A stretch of DNA of 64,000 bases from Nocardia vinacea (GTDB lineage: Bacteria > Actinomycetota > Actinomycetes > Mycobacteriales > Mycobacteriaceae). A program made the position numbers and the translations under genes. Where the stretch lies: the NCBI RefSeq assembly GCF_035920345.1, contig NZ_CP109149.1, forward strand, positions 2,356,001 through 2,420,000. The letters run 5' to 3'. This document shows positions 1-7,917 of this stretch, one piece after another (positions within the stretch are counted from its first letter, which is position 1; every line of letters begins with the position of its first letter). The notes under the pieces are model-generated. The model saw only the letters and a program-made list of their open reading frames with translations, was not told the DNA's origin and ran no database searches.

Positions 1-263
1 CGCGTGGATACCGGGTACCGACTCGGGTGATCCCCGATGTTCTCGTGCGGGCGATTGCATTGTTCGACAAGGGGATTCGATTGACAGTGCCGATGTTGGG
101 TCGTACCGAGCAGCTCAGCTCCGAGAAAGCGCGGCGGGAACTCGGATGGTCGATGCGGCCGGTGCGGGAGACGGTGCTGGATACCGCGGAGAGTTTGATC
201 GAGTTCGGCGTCGTGCCACGGGCTGCCGACGCGGCGGCGCGTCGGACAGCCGTGAATGCGTAG
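1..263 (+). CDS. NAD-dependent epimerase/dehydratase family protein, C-terminal part
   Basis: The reading frame is open from base 3 to the stop at 263, so the gene begins left of the window; only about 86 residues are visible. The segment with VPMLGRTEQLSSEKARRELG followed by W and a P-rich turn is the usual C-terminal end of extended short-chain dehydrogenases of the dihydroflavonol-4-reductase type, where a conserved Lys-Ala-Arg-Arg-Glu-Leu-Gly-Trp stretch closes the substrate domain. The Rossmann fold and catalytic Tyr-Lys lie outside the window, so the substrate cannot be judged. Family assignment is fairly safe; specific function is unknown. Confidence 0.7.
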   Translation, partial: RGYRVPTRVIPDVLVRAIALFDKGIRLTVPMLGRTEQLSSEKARRELGWSMRPVRETVLDTAESLIEFGVVPRAADAAARRTAVNA

Positions 264-272
264 GGCGGGGCC

Positions 273-488
273 ATGCTGATCGCGACACTCATCATCGGCA
301 CCATCGGTTTGGTGCGACGCTGGTTGGGGAGGCGGACACCGGAGACGAAATCCGGTGCGCCGCAATGGCGAAATGCGGTGCGCCGGATCATCGGGTCGGT
401 CAGGTTGCGGCGACCGGGTCCGGCATTGGCGGCGGTGATGACGTTGGCCGGGATGATTTGGGTGGGACTGGCGCTCGCGCCGTGCTGA
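273..488 (+). CDS. small hypothetical membrane protein
   Basis: A 71-residue frame lies between the epimerase and the oxidoreductase, both on the same strand, starting 10 bases after the epimerase stop. It has a short hydrophobic N-terminus (residues 1-13), a very basic middle and a hydrophobic C-terminus (about residues 50-70), so it could be a two-segment membrane protein. No clear ribosome binding site precedes the ATG and I recognise no family. It may be a real small gene of the operon or spacer that happens to stay open. Confidence 0.3.
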   Translation: MLIATLIIGTIGLVRRWLGRRTPETKSGAPQWRNAVRRIIGSVRLRRPGPALAAVMTLAGMIWVGLALAPC

Positions 489-514
489 TCGGTTCGGCCT
501 GGTAGACAGAAAGG

Positions 515-1402
515 GTGACGGCTGCGCGACGCAAGTTCCGGTTCGGTGTCACTCTGCTCGCTCCCGCTTCGCGGGCGGAGTGGATACAGAAGTGTCGCAG
601 GGCCGAGGAACTCGGGTACGACGTGGTCGGTGTGGCCGACCATCTGGGGTTGCCCGCGCCGTTTCCGGCAATGATTCTCGCGGCCGAGGCGACCGAGCGG
701 GTTCGGTTGACGACGTTCGTATTGAATACGCCGTTCTACAACGCGGCGCTCTTGGCGCGCGAGGCCGCGACGGCCGATCAACTCACCGATGGACGGGTCG
801 AGTTGGGACTCGGAGCCGGGTATGTCCGGGAGGAATTCGAAACGGCCGGAATCACTTTCGAGAGCGCGGGCAAGCGGGTCGAGCAGTTGGCGGCGACCGC
901 GGCGACATTGCGGCGGTTGTTCGCCGATCCCGAGTATCAGCCCCGGCCCGCGCAGCCCTCGGGTCCGCCACTGGTCATCGCCGGTTGGGGCGATCGGCTG
1001 CTGCGGGTCGCGGCCGAATATGCCGATATCGTCGCGCTGCCGGGTGCCGCTCCGGCGTACAACGGTGGACCACTGCAGTTCGTCGGACCCGCCGCCACCG
1101 ATGCGCGGATGGCGTACCTGCGGGAGTTGCTCGGGTCACGGGCCGAGGAGGTCGAGCTGAATATCCTGCTGCAGCGGGTAATTCCACCGGAGGAACGGTC
1201 GGCCGCATTGGAACTGTATGGGCCGCATCTGCCCACCGATGTCGCCGACCGCCCAGAGGAGTTGCCCGCATTGCTGATCGGCACGGCGAAGGAAATGGCG
1301 CGGCAGTTGGAAGAGCGCCGGGAACGGTTCGGATTCAGCTACGTCTCTGTGCTGGAGACCAGCATGGAGCCGATGGGCGCGGTCATCGAACTGCTGCGCT
1401 GA
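515..1402 (+). CDS. LLM class F420-dependent oxidoreductase (TIGR03621-like)
   Basis: A 295-residue luciferase-like TIM-barrel protein. The N-terminal FRFGVTLLAPASRAEW, then DVVGVADHL, the strand RVRLTTFVLNTPFYNAALLA and the signature DGRVELGLGAGYVREEF are typical of the F420-using branch of the bacterial luciferase family common in mycolata. The start is GTG at 515 after AGAAAGG. These enzymes use coenzyme F420 rather than FMN; the substrate is not deducible. It is followed by a gene on the opposite strand, so the operon ends here. The family call is strong; F420 rather than FMN use is inferred from the subfamily. Confidence 0.85.
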   Translation: MTAARRKFRFGVTLLAPASRAEWIQKCRRAEELGYDVVGVADHLGLPAPFPAMILAAEATERVRLTTFVLNTPFYNAALLAREAATADQLTDGRVELGLGAGYVREEFETAGITFESAGKRVEQLAATAATLRRLFADPEYQPRPAQPSGPPLVIAGWGDRLLRVAAEYADIVALPGAAPAYNGGPLQFVGPAATDARMAYLRELLGSRAEEVELNILLQRVIPPEERSAALELYGPHLPTDVADRPEELPALLIGTAKEMARQLEERRERFGFSYVSVLETSMEPMGAVIELLR

Positions 1403-1425
1403 ATGCGGGGACACGCCACGGCAGG

Positions 1426-1851
1426 TCAGTCCGCGACATTGTGTGCGGCCAGCCAGTCGGCCGCCCGTTTGCGGGAAGCCCGACTCAGCCAGGCGTCCTG
1501 GATGACCTCCGCCAACTCCTGCCTGCTGAGTTCACCGATGCGGCTGCCGCGCACCAGGACCGATAGATGCCCGTCGAAATGCGGGGTGGTGAAGAACGGT
1601 GAATCCGGATCCTGTACCAGCGCGAGTTTGTCGGACTCCGAGGGCACCCAGATCACGATCACATCGGTATAGCGCTCACCGGTGTCCGGGTCGAAAGCGT
1701 CGGGGCGCGGATTGCGGAAGAAGACGAAGGATTTGCCGCCGACCTGGTACACCGCATTGCCGTGCGGTCCGTCCACCCGGTTGACGAACGGCATGCCGGT
1801 GGCCAGTTCGTGCACGTCGGCCACCTTGGCTCGTCGCGAAACTCTCGCCAT
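1426..1851 (-). CDS. MmcQ/YjbR family protein
   Basis: A 141-residue protein with the pattern of the MmcQ/YjbR (DUF419) fold: an N-terminal helix ending in ATGMPFVNRVDG, a core strand GKSFVFFRNPRPD, a second strand TDVIVIWVPSESDKLAL and a C-terminal helix ELAEVIQDAWLSRASRKRA. I chose the ATG at 1851 because the upstream TTG at 1896 adds residues not expected for the family and lacks a ribosome binding site. The fold resembles a DNA-binding CyaY-like fold, but the cellular role is unknown. It is transcribed away from the regulator gene at 1999. Confidence 0.75.
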   Translation of the reverse strand: MARVSRRAKVADVHELATGMPFVNRVDGPHGNAVYQVGGKSFVFFRNPRPDAFDPDTGERYTDVIVIWVPSESDKLALVQDPDSPFFTTPHFDGHLSVLVRGSRIGELSRQELAEVIQDAWLSRASRKRAADWLAAHNVAD

Positions 1852-1966
1852 ATCAGCAGCGTAGACCGCAATCGCAGATCGGAGTTGAACCTTCAATGGA
1901 GGACGGTCGGTTTGCCGTCGAACTCTCGACGCAACCTATATGCGTACGCCATCATGAGATAGCGAA

Positions 1967-1978
1967 TGTGAGCTCACA
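1967..1978. promoter_or_regulatory. 12-bp palindrome TGTGAGCTCACA upstream of the Ald regulator
   Basis: TGTGAGCTCACA is a perfect palindrome ending 20 bases before the GTG of the GAF regulator gene, in the space between that gene and the divergent MmcQ/YjbR gene. A TATATG element lies about 30 bases upstream. Position and symmetry suit a dimeric regulator site, perhaps autoregulatory. The binding protein is not known. Confidence 0.35.
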
Positions 1979-1998
1979 CTAACGATGGGGTTAACGAG

Positions 1999-3219
1999 GT
2001 GGCACAATTCCGCACCCTCACCCAACAACGGGCCGCACTGGAAAAAGAATGGGCGCGTTGGGCGACGGCTCCGAGTAGCACTCTCGGTATACCCGCGGGT
2101 TCGACCTCGCTACGCAATGAGGTCATCCAGTCCTGGCAGCGCTCGCTGACGACCGTCGATCCGAATCGCACCGAGGCGCCCGGTTTGGGCGATGTCCGCG
2201 ATCGCTGGACCGAATCGCCACTGCGCCAACCGATTACCGAGCTGGCCGGTGATCTGCGCGATATCTCCGAGGACTCCGGCTATCTCGCGGCAGTCACCGA
2301 TGCCGCGGGCACCATCCTCTGGTCCTGCGGCGATCGCGCGCTGCGCCGCCAGGCCGAGGCGGTGAACTTCGCGCCGGGCGGCTGCTGGGACGAAAGCCAT
2401 ATGGGTACCAACGGATTGTCGCTCGCCCTGCACAGCGACCGCCCGACCACCGTGTTCTCCGCCGAACATCTGGTCGCCGCGCTGCACGGCTGGGTGTGCT
2501 ATTCCGTGCCGATCCACGCACCCGACGGCCGCCAGGTCGGTGCGCTCGATCTGTCCAGTTCCTGGGAGCGTTCGCATCCGATGGTGATCACCTCGGTCCG
2601 CGCGCTGGTCACCGCGGTCGAGACAATGTTGCGGGCGGCCGCACCGACACCGGCGCGCGGTGTGCGGCTCGAATGTCTGGGCGGCGCACGGCTGGTCCGC
2701 GACGGCAGGCCGGTGCCATTGCCGCCGCGCCACCTGGAAATTCTGGCGCTGCTCGCGCTGGAGCCCGACGGGTTCACTCCCGAACAACTGCAGGCCGCGG
2801 TCTACGGCGACCGTCCGGTGTCCTCGAGCACGCTCAAGGCCGATGTCTCACATCTGCGGCGCACGACCGGCGGTGAGATCAGCAACCGCCGCTACATGCT
2901 CACCGGTCCGGTCTCCTGCGATGCGGTCGATCTGCTCGCCGCGATCCAGGCGGGCGACACCACCTCGGCGGTCTGGCTCTACCGCGGACCGCTGCTGCCC
3001 GGTTCGGACACTCCCGGCGTGCTGCAGTGGCGCAACCATCTCGATGTCGGGGTGCGCACCGCGGTACTGGCTAGTGACCGCGCCGATCACGCCGTCGCCT
3101 TCGGCGAGCACTCACCCGGCGATATCGAGGTGCATGAGCACGCGCTGCGGTTGCTACCCGCCGACGATGTGCGCCGGGCCGTAGTCGTCGCCCGGTTGTA
3201 CACCGCACTGCGCTCCTGA
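1999..3219 (+). CDS. GAF-domain transcriptional regulator with C-terminal winged-helix domain
   Basis: A 406-residue protein starting at GTG. Residues about 30-60 hold the LRNEVIQSWQRSL helix found in AcoR-type activators, followed by a GAF sensor domain (about 75-215) with GYLAAVTDAAGTILWSCGD, a Cys-Trp-Asp-Glu stretch and HMGTNG. The C-terminal part (about 220-406) has no AAA+ sigma-54 module; instead VRLECLGGARLVRDGRPVPL followed by PPRHLEILALLAL looks like an OmpR/SARP-type winged helix, then helices ending in HALRLLPADDVRRAVVVARL, reminiscent of a BTAD-like domain. It lies 88 bases upstream of the aldehyde dehydrogenase gene and probably controls it, sensing an aldehyde or alcohol. The ligand is unknown. 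Confidence 0.75.
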   Translation: MAQFRTLTQQRAALEKEWARWATAPSSTLGIPAGSTSLRNEVIQSWQRSLTTVDPNRTEAPGLGDVRDRWTESPLRQPITELAGDLRDISEDSGYLAAVTDAAGTILWSCGDRALRRQAEAVNFAPGGCWDESHMGTNGLSLALHSDRPTTVFSAEHLVAALHGWVCYSVPIHAPDGRQVGALDLSSSWERSHPMVITSVRALVTAVETMLRAAAPTPARGVRLECLGGARLVRDGRPVPLPPRHLEILALLALEPDGFTPEQLQAAVYGDRPVSSSTLKADVSHLRRTTGGEISNRRYMLTGPVSCDAVDLLAAIQAGDTTSAVWLYRGPLLPGSDTPGVLQWRNHLDVGVRTAVLASDRADHAVAFGEHSPGDIEVHEHALRLLPADDVRRAVVVARLYTALRS

Positions 3220-3307
3220 GTCACCCCTGTAACAACGGCACCAACCTCGCACCAACCTTCTCGGGACATAGTGGCCCGGCAGGCAGATTCGCGAGGAGCG
3301 CCCACAC

Positions 3308-4825
3308 ATGATCTACGCCAAACCGGGGTCCGCCACCGGCATCGTCACCTACGCCAGTCGCTACGACAACTTCATCGGTGGCGACTGGGCGGCTCCGATC
3401 GAGGGCAGGTACTTCGAGAACCCGTCCCCGGTGGACGGCGAAACCTTCTGCTCGGTGGCACGATCCTCCGCGGCCGATATCGATATGGCCCTCGAAGCCG
3501 CGCACCTCGCCGCCGGGAATTGGGCCGCCACCTCGCCCGCCCAGCGCGCGAATATCCTCAACAAGATCGCCGACCGGATCGAGCACAGCCTCGAACCCCT
3601 CGCCATCGCCGAAACCTGGGACAACGGCAAACCCGTTCGCGAAACCCTCGCCGCCGACCTGCCTTTGGCGGTCGATCACTTCCGCTACTTCGCCGGCGCC
3701 ATCCGCGCCCAGGAGGGCAGCATCGCCGAAATCGATGCCGACACCATCGCCTACCACTTCCACGAACCACTCGGCGTGGTCGGTCAGATCATCCCGTGGA
3801 ACTTCCCGATTCTGATGGCCGCGTGGAAGCTGGCCCCGGCCCTGGCGGCGGGCAACTGCGTGGTGCTCAAACCCGCCGAGCAGACCCCGGCATCGATTCT
3901 GCTGGTGATCGAGCTCATCGCCGACCTACTGCCGCCCGGAGTTCTCAACGTGGTCAACGGTTTCGGTATCGAGGCGGGCAAGCCGCTGGCGGCGAGTCCG
4001 CGCGTGGCCAAGGTCGCCTTCACCGGTGAGACCACCACCGGACGGCTCATCATGCAGTACGCGAGCGAGAACATCATTCCGGTCAGTCTGGAGTTGGGCG
4101 GTAAGAGCCCCAATATCTTCCTGCCCGATGTCATGGCCGCCGATGACGAGTTCCTGGACAAGGCCGTCGAGGGTTTCGTGATGTTCGCCCTCAACCAGGG
4201 CGAGGTGTGCACCTGTCCCTCGCGCGCACTGATCCATTCGTCGATCTACGACGAATTCCTGGCCCGCTGCATCGAGCGGACCAGAGCCATCAGGGGCGGT
4301 AATCCGCTCGACGACACCACCATGATCGGAGCCCAAGCCAGCAACGACCAATTCGAAAAGATCCTCTCCTACATAGATATCGGCAGGCGGGAAGGCGCCC
4401 GCGTACTCACCGGAGGCGAAGCACGCAAGGTGGACGGACTGCCGGGTGGCTACTACATCCAGCCGACGATTTTCGAGGGCACCAATACGATGCGGATCTT
4501 CCAGGAGGAGATCTTCGGCCCGGTGGTGGCGGTGACCAGGTTCGACACCGTCGAAGAGGCGACCATGATCGCCAACGACACCCTTTACGGCCTCGGCGCC
4601 GGGGTGTGGACCAGGGAGATCACCACGGCCTACCGGATGGGCCGAGCAATCAAGGCAGGGCGAGTATGGACCAACTGTTTCCACGCGTACCCCGCACACG
4701 CCGCCTTCGGCGGGTACAAGAAGTCCGGCATCGGCCGGGAAAACCACAAAATGATGCTCGAGCACTACCAGCAGACCAAGAATCTGCTGGTCAGTTATTC
4801 ACCGACAAAACTCGGATTCTTCTGA
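3308..4825 (+). CDS. aldehyde dehydrogenase (acetaldehyde/ThcA type)
   Basis: A 505-residue NAD(P)-dependent aldehyde dehydrogenase, full length for the family. The NAD-fold motif [20 protein letters not shown], the glutamate of SLELGGKSP (residue 262) and the nucleophile in NQGEVCTC (Cys301) are intact, as is [10 protein letters not shown]. The sequence class matches actinobacterial acetaldehyde dehydrogenases such as ThcA and mycobacterial Ald homologues that oxidise short aldehydes to acids. A GAGGAG sequence precedes the ATG. The gene overlaps the next one (DUF779) by one base (TGATG), which indicates translational coupling, and follows its probable regulator. Exact substrate is inferred, not shown. 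Confidence 0.92.
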   Translation: MIYAKPGSATGIVTYASRYDNFIGGDWAAPIEGRYFENPSPVDGETFCSVARSSAADIDMALEAAHLAAGNWAATSPAQRANILNKIADRIEHSLEPLAIAETWDNGKPVRETLAADLPLAVDHFRYFAGAIRAQEGSIAEIDADTIAYHFHEPLGVVGQIIPWNFPILMAAWKLAPALAAGNCVVLKPAEQTPASILLVIELIADLLPPGVLNVVNGFGIEAGKPLAASPRVAKVAFTGETTTGRLIMQYASENIIPVSLELGGKSPNIFLPDVMAADDEFLDKAVEGFVMFALNQGEVCTCPSRALIHSSIYDEFLARCIERTRAIRGGNPLDDTTMIGAQASNDQFEKILSYIDIGRREGARVLTGGEARKVDGLPGGYYIQPTIFEGTNTMRIFQEEIFGPVVAVTRFDTVEEATMIANDTLYGLGAGVWTREITTAYRMGRAIKAGRVWTNCFHAYPAHAAFGGYKKSGIGRENHKMMLEHYQQTKNLLVSYSPTKLGFF

Positions 4826-5229
4826 TGCATCGCAGAGTAGCCCGCGTCGCGATCACCGAGCGGGCGCGAGAAGTGTTGCGCCGGTTGATAGAACAGCACG
4901 GACCGGTGCTGTTCCACCAATCCGGCGGCTGCTGCGACGGCAGTTCACCGATGTGCTTCGGGGTGCGCGAATTCCGGGTCGGCGCCGCGGATGTGCTGCT
5001 GGGCCGACTACCGTGGCATACCGAATTCTGGATCAGCGGCGATCAATTCGAACTGTGGAAACACACCCATCTCACCGTGGACGTGGTCGCCGGGCGCGGC
5101 AGCGGATTCTCGCTGGAGGCGCCCGAGGGTGTGCGGTTCATCATCAGATCGCGGCTGCTGACCGATGAGGAGACAGCGGTGTTGGCGGCCGGACCGCCAC
5201 CACGGACGGGAGCCGATCGGATGAGTTGA
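4825..5229 (+). CDS. DUF779 family protein coupled to aldehyde dehydrogenase
   Basis: A 134-residue protein whose ATG shares a base with the stop of the aldehyde dehydrogenase gene. It carries the family hallmark GGCCDGSSPMC with three cysteines, then a conserved core with YRI-like strand WHTEFWISGDQFELWKHTHL. DUF779 proteins are almost always beside acetaldehyde dehydrogenases; their biochemical role is not established. The cysteine cluster suggests metal binding or redox activity, which is inference. A strong hairpin follows at 5339, so this is the last gene of the unit. Confidence 0.9.
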   Translation: MHRRVARVAITERAREVLRRLIEQHGPVLFHQSGGCCDGSSPMCFGVREFRVGAADVLLGRLPWHTEFWISGDQFELWKHTHLTVDVVAGRGSGFSLEAPEGVRFIIRSRLLTDEETAVLAAGPPPRTGADRMS

Positions 5230-5338
5230 CTGCCGAAAAGTCAGTCGCCGGTGCCTGATTCACGCCTGCGGGTGCGTCCGCGGGCGGCCAACGGGTGATC
5301 GGCCAGGGGGTCCGCAGCCCCGGGCCGACACCACGAAG

Positions 5339-5372
5339 CCCCGCCGTCCCGCTGCAGACCGGGACGGCGGGG
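5339..5372. terminator. strong hairpin between convergent genes
   Basis: CCCCGCCGTCCCG pairs perfectly with CGGGACGGCGGGG across an 8-base loop (13 bp stem). It sits between the DUF779 gene (+) and the gabD2-like gene (-), which converge here, so it can serve both strands. There is no U-tract, as is common for actinobacterial terminators. Confidence 0.8.
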
Positions 5373-5381
5373 TCCGGTGTC

Positions 5382-6935
5382 TTACCGACCAGGCAGGAAA
5401 CGGAAGCCGCGGGTGAGCGTCATCAGCAGCCGCTGCCATTTGTCCTGCGAAATCACCGGCGGCGCATCGAGATTCATGAACCGCGTGACCACCACGGTCT
5501 GCGGTTCGGTGAACTTCAGCAGCCCGTCCGAGCCGTGCCTGCGCCCGACACCGGAGATACCCATACCGCCCATCGGGGCTGCGGTGGTGCCCCAGGCCGG
5601 GGCATAACCCTCGTCGACGCAGACGGTGCCCGCGTGCAGCCGCTCGGCGATCCGCTCCCCCGCGTCCTTGCTCTCCGCCCAGACGCTCGCGTTCAAGCCG
5701 TATTCGGTGTCATTGGCCAACCCGATCGCCTCCTCGACGCTATCGACCGGGTAGATCGAGACCAGCGGGCCGAAGGTTTCGTTGCGGCCGCATTCCATCT
5801 CGCCGGTGACATCGGCGAGCACCGTGGGTTCGAAGAACAGCGGTCCCAGATCCGGGCGCGCCTTGCCGCCCGCGAGTACCTGAGCGCCCTTGGAAGTCGC
5901 GTCGGCGACGTGCTTCGAGACGGTCTCCAATTGCGCCTCGGAGATCAGGCTGCCGATATCAGCCGAATGGTCATAGGCCGCACCGAGTTTCGCGGCCTGA
6001 ACGGCGGCGACGAACTTCTCGGTGAACTCCGCGGCGACCGCCTTCTCCACATACAGTCGTTCGATCGAAATACACAGCTGACCCGCATTGGAGAAGCACG
6101 CGCGCACCGCGGCCTTGGCGGCCTTGTCGAGCTTCGCGCCGCGGGTGACGATCATCGGGTTCTTGCCGCCGAGTTCGGCGGAGAAGCCGATGAGCCTGCG
6201 CCCGCACTGTTCGGCCAGGGTGCGCCCGGTCGCGGAGGAGCCGGTGAACATCAGGTAATCGCAGTTGTCCACGATGGCGGTGCCGACCACGGTGCCCGGT
6301 CCGGTGACGACGGCGAGCAGGTCGCGGGGCAGTCCGGCCTGGTACAGCAGTTCGGCGCCGGCCAGTGCGGAGAACGGGGTCTGGCTATCGGGTTTGACGA
6401 TTACCGCATTGCCCGCGAGCAGCGCCGGGATCGAATCGCCGATGGACAGCAGCATCGGATAGTTCCACGGCGCGACCACACCGACGACGCCCTTGGGCTG
6501 GTGACGCACGGTCGCCCGGTTGAGCACCGGGAAGGCGCCGGGAACACGGTGCGCGTCGAGCAGATCGGGCGCGACCCTGGCGAAGTAGCGGGCCGCGAAC
6601 ATCAGGCCCATGATCTCTTCCTGGGCGGCCCAGCGCGCTTTACCGGTTTCGGCCTGGATCACGTCCATCAGGAATTCGCGCTGTTCGACGACCAATTCGC
6701 GGTATCGCTCGAGTACCGCGGCACGATCCTTGGCCGAGCGCACGGCCCATCGGGACTGCGCGGCCTTGGCCTTGTCGAATGCGGCGGCCACGTCATCGGC
6801 GGTGCCCACGGGTACGCTGCCGAGTGCGGTGCCGGTGAAGGTTTCGGCGATGGTTTTGCGCGCACGGGCGTCCGGATCAGCGATCGCGGCGAGCGCACTC
6901 AGGCGGTCGAAGACTTCGGCATTCGGCGCGGGCAT
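5382..6935 (-). CDS. gabD2: succinic semialdehyde dehydrogenase (GabD2 type)
   Basis: A 517-residue aldehyde dehydrogenase distinct from the one at 3308. It has APWNYPMLLSIGDSIPALLA, the catalytic Glu in SAELGGKNPMIV, the nucleophile in NAGQLCISIERLYV, and NETFGPLVSIYP. The N-terminal FDRLSALAAI and the overall pattern match mycobacterial GabD2 (Rv1731), an NADP-dependent enzyme linking 2-oxoglutarate or GABA breakdown to succinate. It stands alone on the minus strand, opposite a DoxX gene. An ATG at 6935 preceded by GGAGGC supports the start. The family is certain; substrate assignment follows the closest known subfamily. Confidence 0.88.
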   Translation of the reverse strand: MPAPNAEVFDRLSALAAIADPDARARKTIAETFTGTALGSVPVGTADDVAAAFDKAKAAQSRWAVRSAKDRAAVLERYRELVVEQREFLMDVIQAETGKARWAAQEEIMGLMFAARYFARVAPDLLDAHRVPGAFPVLNRATVRHQPKGVVGVVAPWNYPMLLSIGDSIPALLAGNAVIVKPDSQTPFSALAGAELLYQAGLPRDLLAVVTGPGTVVGTAIVDNCDYLMFTGSSATGRTLAEQCGRRLIGFSAELGGKNPMIVTRGAKLDKAAKAAVRACFSNAGQLCISIERLYVEKAVAAEFTEKFVAAVQAAKLGAAYDHSADIGSLISEAQLETVSKHVADATSKGAQVLAGGKARPDLGPLFFEPTVLADVTGEMECGRNETFGPLVSIYPVDSVEEAIGLANDTEYGLNASVWAESKDAGERIAERLHAGTVCVDEGYAPAWGTTAAPMGGMGISGVGRRHGSDGLLKFTEPQTVVVTRFMNLDAPPVISQDKWQRLLMTLTRGFRFLPGR

Positions 6936-7109
6936 CGGTGCCTCCTACTTGTGAGTAACCCCCGGATACACACAACATACGCCGCCTGCCGTAGCCATAG
7001 CAGCCACTACCCGGGTTTGGCAGGTGACAACGCCTATTCGACCGAAACTGTCACGTTCGCGAGAGCTGATTTGTCTCATGAGCACCTGAACCCCATCGAG
7101 GGAGGAACC

Positions 7110-7478
7110 ATGAATATCGCACTCTGGATCGGACAGATCGTGCTGGCCGTCGTGTTCACCGCATCCGGGATCGCGAAATCCACACAATCCAAGGAGAAGT
7201 TGGTCGAGATGGGCCAGACGGGTGTCGCGGTGTACCCGAAGACGGTGGTGCGCTTGACCGCCTACGCCGAATTGCTCGGTGTCATCGGCATTATCGTGCC
7301 GTGGTGGACCGGGATCGCGCCGGTGCTCACCCCGCTGGCGGCGGTCGGTTTCGCCGTGGTGATGATCGGTGCGATCAGCTCGCACATACGTCTGCGCGAG
7401 CCCCGCAACATCGCGATCACCACGACGATCCTGATCATTGCCGTACTGGTCGCCATCGGCCGATTCGCCGGCCTGTGA
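7110..7478 (+). CDS. DoxX family membrane protein
   Basis: A 122-residue protein with four predicted membrane segments (about residues 3-22, 46-66, 72-92, 100-119). WIGQIVLAVVFTASGIAKS near the N-terminus is characteristic of the DoxX/DUF4267-like group. GGAGG at 7101 places the start at ATG 7110. DoxX proteins are small integral membrane proteins often tied to redox stress, but the function of this branch is not defined. It is divergent from gabD2 and followed by a gene relic. Confidence 0.8.
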   Translation: MNIALWIGQIVLAVVFTASGIAKSTQSKEKLVEMGQTGVAVYPKTVVRLTAYAELLGVIGIIVPWWTGIAPVLTPLAAVGFAVVMIGAISSHIRLREPRNIAITTTILIIAVLVAIGRFAGL

Positions 7479-7569
7479 CCGCGTTAATTGAGCCCACACC
7501 GGGCTCGCTCCATGCGCACGCGGGTCGACGAAGCGCTCAAAGGCAGAGCACGGGTTCGCGTGGCCCGGT

Positions 7570-7847
7570 ATCAGCGAGGTCGCACCGCTGCGCACCGAGG
7601 AATTGATCGCCGGTTGAGCAATTCCTTTGCCGCCGTGGACTTCTTCGAACGACGCGGACTGGCGTTCATGGTCGCCGTCAACTACTTCGACGGCGCACCG
7701 GTCTACACAGTCGAGGAGGTCCGCGACGCCCTGGACCTCGACGACCACATCCCGGTACTGCTCGGCGACGCCCGAAACCGCCAGTCCTGCAAGAACAACC
7801 CTGCTGACGCTGGTCCAGCATCTCATCGAACGGGCCAGCGCAAGTAG
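7570..7847 (+). pseudogene. decayed copy of the conservon GTPase gene (cvnD-like)
   Basis: This stretch matches parts of the intact GTPase gene at 11096-11704. ATCAGCGAGGTCGCACCG through GAATTGATC matches 11213-11251, then the sequence jumps to GCCGGTTGAGC, matching from 11454, i.e. about 202 bases are missing and the frame is broken. From there SNSFAAVDFFERRGLAF and VEEVRDALDLDDHIPVLL are nearly identical to the intact protein. A second frame change, one extra base near 7800, precedes LVQHLIERA. The P-loop part is absent. It lies directly upstream of the conservon, so it is probably the remnant of a neighbouring conservon or of a duplication. Confidence 0.85.
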
Positions 7848-7866
7848 GACGGGTATGTCAACTCGA

Positions 7867-7883
7867 GTCCCGCTCAGCGGGAC
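7867..7883. promoter_or_regulatory. perfect 17-base palindrome upstream of cvnA
   Basis: GTCCCGCT-C-AGCGGGAC forms an 8 bp inverted repeat with a one-base centre, 34 bases before the first ATG of the conservon. It could be an operator for the conservon or the terminator of the decayed upstream gene; such a tiny loop favours a protein-binding site. Confidence 0.35.
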
Positions 7884-7917
7884 ATGAGCAACGAAATGGT
7901 CACAACTGGTTTAGGTT

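Noticed and set aside
5295..7478. A 727-codon plus-strand open frame running antisense through the gabD2-like gene.
   Set aside because: It is a GC-rich antisense shadow; only its last 123 codons (the DoxX gene from ATG 7110) have a ribosome binding site and family similarity.
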